Source: an uncultured Chlorobiaceae bacterium
GTDB taxonomy: Bacteria > Bacteroidota > Chlorobiia > Chlorobiales > Chlorobiaceae
Assembly (NCBI GenBank): GCA_903836465.1
Contig: CAILRB010000064.1
Coordinates: 1 to 45,317 of the forward strand
Direction of reading: 5' to 3'
Length of the DNA stretch: 45,317 nucleotides
Part shown: in pieces, positions 1-6,677 of the stretch
Position numbering within the stretch: the stretch's first letter is position 1
How the letters are laid out: the number at the start of each line of letters is the position of its first letter
Translations under genes and position numbers: made by a program
The notes under the pieces: model-generated
Databases searched by the model: none
Told to the model about the DNA's origin: nothing
The model's input: only the letters and a program-made list of their open reading frames with translations

Positions 1-1
1 C

Positions 2-220
2 AAAACGCTGAATGAAATCGGTCAGGAATTTGGAGTACACCCCGTTCAGGTCGGCAAGTGGAAGAAAGAACTGCAGGAACAGGCATCGAGCTTGTTTGAT
101 GCCAAACGGGGTCCAAAACCAGTTGAACCGTCTGCTGATCCAGAAAAACTTTATACTGAAATCGGCCGGTTAAAGGTTGAACTTGACTGGCTTAAAAAAA
201 AGTCTGGGCTGTGCCTATGA
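2..220 (+). CDS. IS3-family transposase OrfA, C-terminal part (5' end outside window)
   Basis: This frame is open from the window edge to a TGA at 218-220. It encodes the end of a small DNA-binding OrfA. The visible part starts within a helix-turn-helix region (EFGVHPVQVGKWKKEL), passes through a variable linker, and ends in a charged, leucine-spaced helix (EIGRLKVELDWLKKK) that in this family mediates OrfA/OrfAB multimerisation. It overlaps orfB by ten bases. The A-rich run at 194-202 lies just before the stop and fits programmed frameshifting to make OrfAB. OrfA itself normally binds the inverted repeats and regulates transposition. The start codon cannot be seen. Confidence 0.85.
   Translation, partial: KTLNEIGQEFGVHPVQVGKWKKELQEQASSLFDAKRGPKPVEPSADPEKLYTEIGRLKVELDWLKKKSGLCL
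194..202 (+). other. Probable programmed -1 frameshift site (A8G) between orfA and orfB
   Basis: Eight adenines followed by G overlap the last lysine codons of OrfA. Slipping back one base leads straight into the orfB frame, which is open from here through its own GTG at 211. IS3-family elements typically use such A-runs to make the OrfAB fusion transposase. The slippage itself is inferred. Confidence 0.6.
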
Positions 221-1146
221 GTGTGCGTAGATGCTGGATTAGCGACAAAGAGCCATTGCCGGTGGCAAAGCAATGCATACTTGCGTCCGTTAATCGTTCG
301 ACGGTATATTTGCCTTCTATCGTTTTGTTTCCAGATGCAGGAGAGTTGCTGTTGCTTGAACTGATCGATAAGGAGTACACCAGGCATCCATTTTATGGCA
401 GCCGTAAAATCATGCACTATCTGCGAAACGAGGGTTACAAGATCAACCGGAAACGGGTGCAGCGGCTTATGAAAATGTTGGGGCTGGCCGGTATGGCGCC
501 GGGCCCCAACACCAGCAAGCCGCATCCAGAGAACAAGATCTACCCCTATCTGTTGCGGGGAGTTGATGTCATTAGACCCAATCAGGTCTGGTCGACTGAC
601 ATTACCTATATTCGGCTTCAAAAGGGCTTTATGTATCTGGTGGAAGTCATTGACTGGTATTCTCGGAAAGTACTCTCCTGGAGGTTATCGAACTCGATGG
701 AAAGCACCTTTTGTGTTGACTGTCTACAAGAAGCGTTACGGAAGTACGGGACACCGGAAATTTTCAACACTGATCAGGGTGCCCAGTTTACAAGTGCCGC
801 CTTTATAGGAGCACTCACGGCGCACCCATCCATCAGTATCAGCATGGATGGACGTGGCAGGGCACTGGACAACATCTTTGTCGAACGGCTCTGGAGGAGT
901 GTCAAACATGAGGATATTTATCTGAAAGGTTACTCCACTGCAGCAGAATTACAGTGCGGATTAAAGGAATATTTTGTATTGTTTAACGTCGAGAGGCCGC
1001 ATCAGTCGTTGGGCTACAGTACACCGGATAAGGTTTACCGAGCCGCTGACGGAGGCGGAGCAAGAATAGTTGACAAGTATAATAAGATGAACAATCAGAC
1101 AGAAGAGTTAAAGGTAAAAGAGGGGCAGCGCCTTTCCGCTGCATGA
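211..1146 (+). CDS. IS3-family transposase OrfB (DDE integrase catalytic subunit)
   Basis: OrfB of about 311 residues is complete from a GTG at 211. It starts in the minus-one frame relative to OrfA, so the active enzyme is probably the OrfAB fusion. The N-terminal third has the HTH_21-type segment (YGSRKIMHYLRNEG). The rve catalytic core carries Asp130 (WSTDITY), Asp188 (FNTDQGAQFTS) and Glu225 (NIFVERLWRSVKHE), so the DDE triad is intact. The C-terminal RPHQSLGYSTPDKVY motif is typical of the family. After that comes a lysine/glutamate-rich tail. Nothing in the sequence suggests inactivation, so the element may still be able to move if its left end is whole. Confidence 0.92.
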   Translation: MPMSVRRCWISDKEPLPVAKQCILASVNRSTVYLPSIVLFPDAGELLLLELIDKEYTRHPFYGSRKIMHYLRNEGYKINRKRVQRLMKMLGLAGMAPGPNTSKPHPENKIYPYLLRGVDVIRPNQVWSTDITYIRLQKGFMYLVEVIDWYSRKVLSWRLSNSMESTFCVDCLQEALRKYGTPEIFNTDQGAQFTSAAFIGALTAHPSISISMDGRGRALDNIFVERLWRSVKHEDIYLKGYSTAAELQCGLKEYFVLFNVERPHQSLGYSTPDKVYRAADGGGARIVDKYNKMNNQTEELKVKEGQRLSAA

Positions 1147-1223
1147 ATAGGTCAGGTTACCAACTTAAACTCAGCCACTTTTTGTCTACCGGCTGGGGTC
1201 CACTTTACTGCCACCTATAATTA

Positions 1224-1874
1224 ATGACAAAGATGTGTAATGATTTAACGGATGATAGAAAAGCTGAGATCGCATTCAATACAGCGCTTGAGGCCAGAAA
1301 ACTGGAACTTCAGCTCTTTTGGACGCGGTCTTTATTTTTCTGGGGATTCATTGCTGTTACTTTTGCTGCGTATGGTAAGCTTCATCAGGATTTATCTAAC
1401 CTCTCTGTAATAGCAGCCTGCTTTGGGTTGGTATGCTCTTTCGCTTGGTCACTCAGTAATCGAGGTAACAAATTTTGGTATGAGTCATGGGAAACAAAAG
1501 TCAAAGACATCGAGAAACGAGTTACTGGCAAAATTATGTTCGCAGGGCCAGCAGAGGTTTCGCCTGATAAAAAAATCGTTAGCGACTTGAAATGGTGGAA
1601 AAATATTGTTCCGGCCTTGGGTCGTAAGGAAATACGTTACCGTTTTTTTGAGGGAAAGAGATTTTCTGTTAGCAGACTTGCGATAGCTATGAGTGACTAT
1701 ACAGTATTTATCTGGTTATTTCTTATAGCTATGGAGATATATAAACTGTTGAATCAATCTCCATTGGACAAATCCTTTATAATTTCAGTGGTTCTCTTCT
1801 TAATATTCTCGCTTGCCTTTTGCCGCATCATGTATCGTTCTTCTCTACCAGAGCCAGAAAAAAAAGATGAATAA
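1224..1874 (+). CDS. Membrane protein of unknown function, N-terminus probably lost to the IS
   Basis: This 216-residue protein has two N-terminal membrane segments (about residues 33-52 and 57-76), a soluble tryptophan-rich middle, and two C-terminal membrane segments (about 157-173 and 183-202). It opens with CNDLTDDRK...ARKLELQLFW, which matches the fragment at 2631-2846 (CNDLSDRQF...TRKFEIELFW). That fragment carries about 30 further residues upstream. Here an in-frame stop and the end of the IS lie immediately before the ATG, so the gene is probably 5'-truncated and now starts at an internal methionine. Its stop overlaps the nuclease-like gene by eight bases, suggesting translational coupling and joint function. 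I do not recognise a named family. Membrane protein plus nuclease pairs occur in defence cassettes, but that role is inference. Confidence 0.65.
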   Translation: MTKMCNDLTDDRKAEIAFNTALEARKLELQLFWTRSLFFWGFIAVTFAAYGKLHQDLSNLSVIAACFGLVCSFAWSLSNRGNKFWYESWETKVKDIEKRVTGKIMFAGPAEVSPDKKIVSDLKWWKNIVPALGRKEIRYRFFEGKRFSVSRLAIAMSDYTVFIWLFLIAMEIYKLLNQSPLDKSFIISVVLFLIFSLAFCRIMYRSSLPEPEKKDE

Positions 1875-2580
1875 AAAGAGTATGAAATATTTTGACTATA
1901 ACCGTGAAGAACGGGATTTATGTGCACACCTCTTCAGACTTTTACTTGAAGATCAACCACATTGGGGGCCGCTTCGGAGGTTCCTTGGCATGGAAGCCAT
2001 AAGTGCTCCCCGAATTTATTGCGAGGTAGCACTTATCCGTGACACCTATCATGTACGGAAGTCAAAGGCGCAAGATTTTCTGTCCCAGTTGTGCAAGCAA
2101 ATCGCAGTTCAAGAAGAGGTTGATGCTGATGCCTATATAAAATTCGCTGATTTACCGGATAAGATTCGAGACCCGAAAATAACACATCCGAAACAAATCA
2201 AATATAAGCTCGAAGAAGCTGGAAAGCTCATAAGTGAAGCAGATCGAAAAGTATATGGCAGTCTTCAAGGCATGTTTAATGCGAAGCCTGATTTAGCTAT
2301 ATGCTCAGGGAATAAGCTCTTCATTTATGAGGCAAAGTACACTTCGTCTTTCGATGAGGCACAGATGCGGAGAACCATGAACATAAGCAAGATTTGGGCT
2401 GAAACTGAAATCCTCTATACTGACCTTGGATTTGATGAACCACCAGACGTTGAAGCGTATAAGCTTGGACTAAAACGCTTTAACCCGGATATATCATGGG
2501 AGCAGGTTTACGAGATTGCTCAAGAACATTGGGGTGCTGATGATTTTTCAACAAGAGTTTTTTCAAAAGTTTTGAGGTGA
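1867..2580 (+). CDS. PD-(D/E)XK nuclease-like protein
   Basis: The chosen ATG at 1867 gives 237 residues; an upstream in-frame start at 1813 would lie deep inside the previous gene and is unlikely. The C-terminal half contains a good PD-(D/E)XK signature: KPDLAI with Asp142, then a hydrophobic strand ending in YEAKYTS with Glu155 and Lys157, followed by a helix (EAQMRRTMNISKIWAE). The fold is shared by restriction endonucleases, Holliday-junction resolvases and many defence nucleases, so metal-dependent DNA cleavage is plausible. The N-terminal half is not recognised. It overlaps the membrane gene by eight bases in the same operon. Possible roles are a two-gene defence module or a phage/IS-associated nuclease. 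The substrate cannot be inferred from sequence alone. Confidence 0.65.
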   Translation: MNKKSMKYFDYNREERDLCAHLFRLLLEDQPHWGPLRRFLGMEAISAPRIYCEVALIRDTYHVRKSKAQDFLSQLCKQIAVQEEVDADAYIKFADLPDKIRDPKITHPKQIKYKLEEAGKLISEADRKVYGSLQGMFNAKPDLAICSGNKLFIYEAKYTSSFDEAQMRRTMNISKIWAETEILYTDLGFDEPPDVEAYKLGLKRFNPDISWEQVYEIAQEHWGADDFSTRVFSKVLR

Positions 2581-2630
2581 GGGGCTGTTCTGGAAAAAGA
2601 GTTTAACGTCTTTTAAAACTATCACTTTCG

Positions 2631-2846
2631 ATGCGAAAAAATTTATCTAATATTCTTGTGACTTTTGATAAAATCCTTCAAGAACCGGATAGTTTTACGA
2701 TCGATAAAATTTGTAATGACCTAAGTGATCGACAATTTCAAATGCTCATGAAGGCATACGAGACCGCAGTTGAAACCAGAAAGTTTGAAATTGAACTTTT
2801 CTGGAAGCGGTCTTTTTTTTATAGAGGGATAGTCACACATAATTAA
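2631..2846 (+). pseudogene. N-terminal fragment of a paralogue of the 1224 membrane protein
   Basis: This 71-codon frame aligns with the start of the 1224 protein over about 40 residues (KICNDLSD..., then ETRKFEIELFWKRSFFY) and supplies the leading 30 residues missing there. It stops right after the beginning of the first membrane segment (YRGIVTHN), so the remaining roughly 150 residues are absent. It looks like a 3'-truncated second copy. The two copies are clearly diverged, so this is not a recent duplication. It might be expressed as a small peptide, but a remnant is more likely. Confidence 0.6.
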
Positions 2847-2938
2847 CCGTCAGTTTGATGTGTTTCCATCATGATGTTCTTGCGCAACTATAGCAGATAC
2901 CTACAGGAACAACTCACAACGATCATGCTCATTCATTC

Positions 2939-3178
2939 ATGAGACTTTCCAGAATACATTCCGATCCCGTACTTGACTTCTACACGGCGGATCTGGCGAC
3001 TTCTCTGGAGCTGCCACTGTTTGGGACGGGGGTTTCGGCTGGGTTTCCTTCCCCTGCCGAAGATTATGTGGAGCTTGCCCTTGACCTGAACAAGGAACTG
3101 GTCAAACATCCGGCTGCCACCTTTTATGCACGGGTGAAGGGTAGTTCGATGATTGATGCAGGTCATGGATGGAATTAA
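2939..3178 (+). pseudogene. umuD: umuD fragment (S24 peptidase, truncated after the catalytic serine)
   Basis: The 79-residue frame reads as UmuD from its normal start: the cleavage-region motif SAGFPSPAEDY, the LDLN..LVKHPAATFY strand, and the catalytic serine in KGSSMIDAG. Full UmuD has about 140 residues with a catalytic lysine further on. Here the frame leaves the family right after MIDAG and stops nine bases into sequence that reads as umuC in another frame. UmuD is the SOS-regulated accessory subunit of DNA polymerase V. This copy cannot be an active self-cleaving protease. No convincing LexA-type operator was seen upstream. Confidence 0.85.
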
Positions 3179-3305
3179 CGAACGCTATGGGCGCGGCGCG
3201 GTGAGACTTGCTTCTGAAAATATTGAGGGCTGGAAACCGAATCAGGAAAGGCTTTCACCATACTATACGACGAGGTGGAGTGATATTATAACAGTGAAGG
3301 GTTAA
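3165..3305 (+). pseudogene. umuC: umuC 3' remnant (last 46 codons)
   Basis: A frame offset from the umuD fragment reads MDGINERYGRGAVRLASE followed by a segment ending QERLSPYYTTRW, then a stop at 3303-3305. This is the characteristic C-terminal end of UmuC, the Y-family polymerase of Pol V (the DAINxRYG and QxxLSPxYTTRW motifs). It starts exactly where umuD breaks off, so one deletion removed the end of umuD and most of umuC. The remnant has no catalytic domain and is presumably not functional. Confidence 0.85.
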
Positions 3306-3577
3306 AAGAGTGATTTGGCAATAGATTCTCGTCTTGCTGAAAACCTTCCGCAACAGAATCACGGAAGCCTTGCAATAACCACTGTTCTTAATTGTTTTAC
3401 TACCAGTCAATCCATACTTATAAATTTCATTGCCGTAAGTCTTGATCGGTCTTAACAGAGTAATATAGTTGGAATAAGCAGTCAAACTTGCTATAGTACT
3501 TACTAATCGGTAGATTTACGCACAGTATGAATTAATTTTGTATTTCAGGATACACATAACCATAAGGAGTAATTAAC

Positions 3578-3718
3578 ATGCCTACCAAGAAAATTGGCAG
3601 AGATGCAGAAACAGGGAAATTCAAGCCAGTAAAAGATGCTCAAAAAGACAAAAAAGGCTCTATTGTTGAAACCATAAAAACACCTCCAAAGCAAACACCG
3701 CCAAAGAAAAAAAAATAA
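3578..3718 (+). CDS. Small conserved basic protein (46 aa), function unknown
   Basis: An ATG at 3578 is preceded at good distance by AAGGAG (3563-3568), and the frame encodes 46 residues ending in a lysine run. The pattern KIGRDAETGKF.PVKDA, followed by SIVETIKTPPK, resembles a widespread family of very short bacterial proteins of unknown role that share GRDA.TG.F.PVK.A and VVETIK. The low-complexity proline/lysine tail suggests a disordered, possibly nucleic-acid-binding C-terminus. Many relatives are found beside mobile DNA as I recall them, but no function can be assigned. It stands alone between the umuDC scar and the Pycsar operon. Confidence 0.7.
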   Translation: MPTKKIGRDAETGKFKPVKDAQKDKKGSIVETIKTPPKQTPPKKKK

Positions 3719-3939
3719 GCTCAGTATCAACAATTGCCTCCACCAGATGAGAGAAAACTGCCGTATTAACTCATGGGTGCAGGCATTGAAGAACGACAAG
3801 AGTGCGATTTTTACGGCCTCGTCACATGCTCAACGCGCAACGAATTACCTTCATAGTTTGCAGTCGAGCGGCGATCCCGCACCAAATTCTTGAGATTGGT
3901 TATAGGGGATATACTCCCTTCTTACCATGATAGGCATTC

Positions 3940-4767
3940 TTGATAGAAATTCGCTCTTTTTACAGAAAAAACTGTGACGCTATTACAAAAGTAGTTGTTG
4001 GTTATACTAAATATCCCTGCTATCTCATCAAGCATCTATACGATATGGAAGCCACTTATTCTTCTTACGATTACACAAAAAGTCTTGAGCGCATTTCCGA
4101 AATAGTTGCTGGTTCGGATTCTTGTTACGAAGATCACAAGGGCATCCCCTCAAGAGACAAGTTGACGTTCTTAAATGGCTACTATGTCGATGTAACTGTT
4201 CTTTTCATTGATATTCGAGGATCAAAATCGTTAAGCGAAAAACATACCCATCCGGTAATGGCTAAGATTTACCGTGCATATATCTCTGAGGTGGTGGCTG
4301 TGTTGAAAAACAATACAACTGTAAATGAAATTTTCATTGAAGGAGACGGTGTTTGGGCTGTTTTCAATACAAATTTGAAAAGTGAAGTAGACTCTGTTTT
4401 CGAGACGGCGGCACAACTTTCTTCCCTTGTAGACATAATTAACATCAAGCTATCAAAGAAAGGATATTCGACCATTGTGGTTGGAATTGGTATGGATTAT
4501 GGGAAGTCACTTTATATCAAAGCAGGCTATAAAGGAAGCAGTATTAATGAGGTTGTTTGGATTGGAAAAGTAGTAGGATCAGCAGCTAACTTAAGCTCTA
4601 ATGGAAATAAAATCTGGACAGACAAAGAACTGATGGTCTCTGAAGTTTTGTACTGCAATCTTAAAGAGGAGTATAAAGCCTTTTTAGAATGGAATCAAAA
4701 TCGACAATGTTATCATGGAAATGTGATAAATATTATGATGAATGATTGGGTGATAAAAAATGCTTGA
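3940..4767 (+). CDS. pycC: Pycsar nucleotide cyclase PycC
   Basis: This 275-residue class III nucleotidyl cyclase matches the PycC family of Pycsar anti-phage systems, which make cCMP or cUMP on infection. Family hallmarks include YLIKHLYDMEATY near residue 28, IPSRDKLTFLNGYYV near 69, the first metal-binding aspartate Asp91 in FIDIRGS, the second, Asp136, in IEGDGVW, and KAGYKGSSINEVVWIGK around 194-210. The start is a TTG at 3940, chosen because the residues it adds (IEIRSFYRKN) look like the family N-terminus; the ribosome site is weak. It overlaps the effector gene by eight bases. The usual Asp/Asn pair after the WxG motif is replaced here (GKVVGSAANL), which may affect base choice or activity. 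The nucleotide made cannot be decided from sequence. Confidence 0.9.
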   Translation: MIEIRSFYRKNCDAITKVVVGYTKYPCYLIKHLYDMEATYSSYDYTKSLERISEIVAGSDSCYEDHKGIPSRDKLTFLNGYYVDVTVLFIDIRGSKSLSEKHTHPVMAKIYRAYISEVVAVLKNNTTVNEIFIEGDGVWAVFNTNLKSEVDSVFETAAQLSSLVDIINIKLSKKGYSTIVVGIGMDYGKSLYIKAGYKGSSINEVVWIGKVVGSAANLSSNGNKIWTDKELMVSEVLYCNLKEEYKAFLEWNQNRQCYHGNVINIMMNDWVIKNA

Positions 4768-5329
4768 TAAATTAGATTTCATTTCTGCGGCAATTTTAGA
4801 CACTCAAACAACGATACGCGCAATTGACGTAAAAGTGGCAGCTCTTCTTGTTGGTATTCTGGCACCCTTACCGAATATTAACCGCATTTTTTCTCACTTA
4901 AATCATTTTGGAGTTCAATCACCTCGATGGCTTTTCTGTGGTGTAGTTGTTTTATTTCTTCTGTCATGGTTGCTGGCGTTGCTGGCGTTAGTGCGTGCAA
5001 TTGGTGGCATCGATAATCCAGATCAGCACATAATTAACACAAGCAACTGTAGGGGTATATTTTATGCCGGAGGGCTCTACACATTGGGTATAGTGGATGT
5101 ATTTCTCAATCGAAATATTATCAAAGCATCCAAAGATCTTCAATTGTTTGCAGCACAACTTCCTGCTAATGAAACAGAAATTGAAACGGAACTTGTGTTT
5201 GAGCAAATGAAGTTGGCGTACATCAGAGATGTAAAACTAAATCGACTCCACTGGGGACTCCGATTCTCTTTGCTATGGCTTGTGTTGGGCATCGGTATAT
5301 TCCTGTCATCAAAATACATTATCTTTTAG
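4760..5329 (+). CDS. pycTM: Pycsar membrane effector PycTM
   Basis: The 189-residue protein starts at an ATG inside the end of pycC and has the layout of Pycsar transmembrane effectors. A short N-terminal helix leads to a membrane segment beginning with the family-like Asp-Val-Lys (residues 23-40, AIDVKVAALLVGIL). A strong second segment follows (about 57-82), then a soluble middle of about 80 residues, and a third segment at the C-terminus (about 168-188). In known Pycsar systems the effector senses the cyclic pyrimidine and disrupts the inner membrane, stopping phage growth by cell death or arrest. The overlap with pycC and the absence of another effector make the pair a complete two-gene system. 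Nucleotide-binding residues cannot be pointed to here. Confidence 0.85.
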   Translation: MLDKLDFISAAILDTQTTIRAIDVKVAALLVGILAPLPNINRIFSHLNHFGVQSPRWLFCGVVVLFLLSWLLALLALVRAIGGIDNPDQHIINTSNCRGIFYAGGLYTLGIVDVFLNRNIIKASKDLQLFAAQLPANETEIETELVFEQMKLAYIRDVKLNRLHWGLRFSLLWLVLGIGIFLSSKYIIF

Positions 5330-5489
5330 GGACTAATCTATAGTAGGGGCATTACTGGCCATCACCCGAAGTTGTACAATCAGCTCAACGGTGGTTCTTG
5401 CCTCTCCTTTAGAACCTTGTTCAAGTACTTCGGTTTGGCATATCGGGCGACAACAGTTGAGCAAGCTGCTTCATAAGGCAAGATAGTGA

Positions 5490-5672
5490 TCAAGGCTTAA
5501 TATAAGCGTTCAGCCCTATGGTTATAGGTTTACCGTTAACCTCTGCGTTAGTGACAGTGTTCCCATGCGTGCTGGCGACGACGAGAGTTTTTCCTGATGC
5601 AGAAGGCGTGGGCTTCTCAAGGTCGATTTCGATACAGAGCTTGTTGTTTTTAATTTCGACGGTCATAGACAT
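5490..5672 (-). CDS. Small conserved protein (60 aa), function unknown
   Basis: Reading leftward from ATG 5672, with a GGAG ribosome site (5681-5687) at good spacing, the frame gives 60 residues: MSMTVEIKNNKLCIEIDLEK, then the pattern TPSASGKTLVVASTHGN and GKPITIGLNAYI. I recall similar short proteins with an SASGKTLVVASTHGN core in many bacteria, without an assigned role. The alternating hydrophobic pattern suggests a small beta-sheet protein. A longer frame from 5771 exists, but the Shine-Dalgarno sequence decides for the shorter start. It points away from the resolvase, with the res-like site in between. Confidence 0.7.
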   Translation of the reverse strand: MSMTVEIKNNKLCIEIDLEKPTPSASGKTLVVASTHGNTVTNAEVNGKPITIGLNAYIKP

Positions 5673-5788
5673 CGTTGGTGCTCCTTTGATTATAAATGTC
5701 AAATATACGGATATATTGCATAAATGAATTGAGCAAAGTAAACAGCAAATGAACCATCGAGCCCAACTCACTTCTTCCCTGACACATT

Positions 5789-5905
5789 AGCTGTTCGTAA
5801 ACGACCGTTTATGAACAGCTCAAAAACCCGCCCGAATCAATGTTCATAAAATAGCCTTTTTATATATGGACATGTTCATATATATTTGATACGTTATCGA
5901 ACAGT
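5789..5905. promoter_or_regulatory. res-like recombination/operator region upstream of tnpR
   Basis: Three elements with shared half-sites precede tnpR. Positions 5789-5820 form an almost perfect inverted repeat with 15-base arms (AGCTGTTCGTAAACG against AGCTGTTCATAAACG) around a two-base centre. Positions 5862-5883 form a second imperfect palindrome (ATATATGGACATGTTCATAT). Isolated half-sites TGTTCATA at 5841 and CGAACAG at 5898-5904 complete the set. Serine resolvases of Tn3-type elements bind such multi-subsite res regions, which also serve as operators for tnpR. The subsite assignment is inferred. Confidence 0.6.
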
Positions 5906-5934
5906 TTTGCCAAATAAATCAAACGGAAAACAGG

Positions 5935-6516
5935 ATGGCAACCTTTGCGTATGGACGGGTAAGCACAAAAGACCAGACAACGTACAATCAGCGTCTTGAA
6001 ATTGAGCGTGCAGGCTTCAAGGTTGACTACTGGTTTAATGATGAAGGAGTAAGCGGAAGCTCCCATGCCTCTCAGCGGCCACAGTTCAGTGCTCTGCTTG
6101 GTCAGATCAGAAACGGAGAAACCTTGATTGTCTCAAAACTTGACCGGCTTGGCCGTGATGCCCAAGATGTTCTCTCCACCATGAAAACTCTTGCAGAACG
6201 GGAGATTAAAGTATTCGTGATCCAGCTTGGTCAACTTGACCTCACTTCAACGGCAGGAAAACTCATGCTTACCATGTTGGCAGCAGTAGCCGAGATGGAA
6301 CGGGATATCTTGGTTGAAAGGACACAAGCAGGGTTGGCCAGGGCTAAGCAACAGGGCAAAACATTGGGCCGACCACTCAAAACAACAGAGCAGCAGCGCT
6401 CACAGATCATTGAGATGAGTAAGAGCGGCCAGTCGGTCAGTGCCCTCTCCCGAAGTTTTGGCATATCGCGAGCCACTGTCCTGCGAATAACTTTAAATCA
6501 GGATATCCCGCAATAA
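5935..6516 (+). CDS. tnpR: Serine recombinase, Tn3-family resolvase TnpR
   Basis: A 193-residue resolvase/invertase. The N-terminal catalytic domain has Ser10 in YGRVSTKDQT, the GVSGSS segment, the SKLDRLGRDAQD motif with catalytic arginines, and the long E-helix (AGKLMLTMLAAVAEMERD). A C-terminal helix-turn-helix (about residues 155-187, GQSVSALSRSFGISRATV) binds res half-sites. Length and domain order are normal, and no damage is visible. It would resolve cointegrates between two res copies. The palindromic region just upstream is its likely target and operator. It is followed at once by the remains of tnpA in the same reading frame. Confidence 0.92.
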   Translation: MATFAYGRVSTKDQTTYNQRLEIERAGFKVDYWFNDEGVSGSSHASQRPQFSALLGQIRNGETLIVSKLDRLGRDAQDVLSTMKTLAEREIKVFVIQLGQLDLTSTAGKLMLTMLAAVAEMERDILVERTQAGLARAKQQGKTLGRPLKTTEQQRSQIIEMSKSGQSVSALSRSFGISRATVLRITLNQDIPQ

Positions 6517-6540
6517 GCAACAAGAAAAGGTGACTGGCAC

Positions 6541-6639
6541 GTGGATCAGCATCTCTTACGAAACCTCTCGCCTTTAGGATGGGAGCACATCAACCTGACC
6601 GGCGATTATGTATTTATGGCGCAACCGATTTATGGGTAA
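6541..6639 (+). pseudogene. tnpA: tnpA remnant: last 32 codons of a Tn3-family transposase
   Basis: In frame after the tnpR stop, the sequence reads [20 protein letters not shown] then GDYVF and a stop at 6637-6639. [15 protein letters not shown] is the signature C-terminus of Tn3-family TnpA (normally close to 1,000 residues). Everything upstream has been deleted, leaving the remnant about 24 bases behind tnpR. The terminal inverted repeat follows 38 bases later, as expected for the transposase end of the element. Confidence 0.85.
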
Positions 6640-6677
6640 ATAGGAGCATTTCAGAGCGATCAGGCCGTTACCGTTTC

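Larger units (their letters stand above)
1..1215 (+). mobile_element. IS3-family insertion sequence, left part cut by the window edge
   Basis: The segment holds the tail of an OrfA and a complete OrfB transposase in the overlapping, minus-one frame arrangement typical of IS3-family elements. The left inverted repeat and most of orfA lie outside the window. The right end is not resolved exactly. Non-coding sequence after the orfB stop (1147 to about 1215) should hold the right terminal repeat, and the following gene begins directly at 1224. The element appears to have replaced the 5' end of that gene, because the paralogous fragment at 2631 has about 30 residues ahead of the shared region that are missing here. 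Confidence 0.85.

Noticed and set aside
2578-2620. GGGGCTGTTCTGGAAAAAGAG as a left Tn3 inverted repeat
   Set aside because: Only the GGGG and the A-run agree with the 38-base repeat at 6678-6715; the inner GTTAAG end is missing.
3255-3485. Minus-strand frame of 76 codons after the umuC remnant
   Set aside because: No ribosome site, no family-like pattern, and part of it is antisense to the umuC remnant.
5345-5480. Minus-strand frame CRPICQTEVLEQGSKGEART and on, next to the 60-residue gene
   Set aside because: It reads protein-like for about 40 codons but has no credible start codon or recognised family; left out of the feature list.
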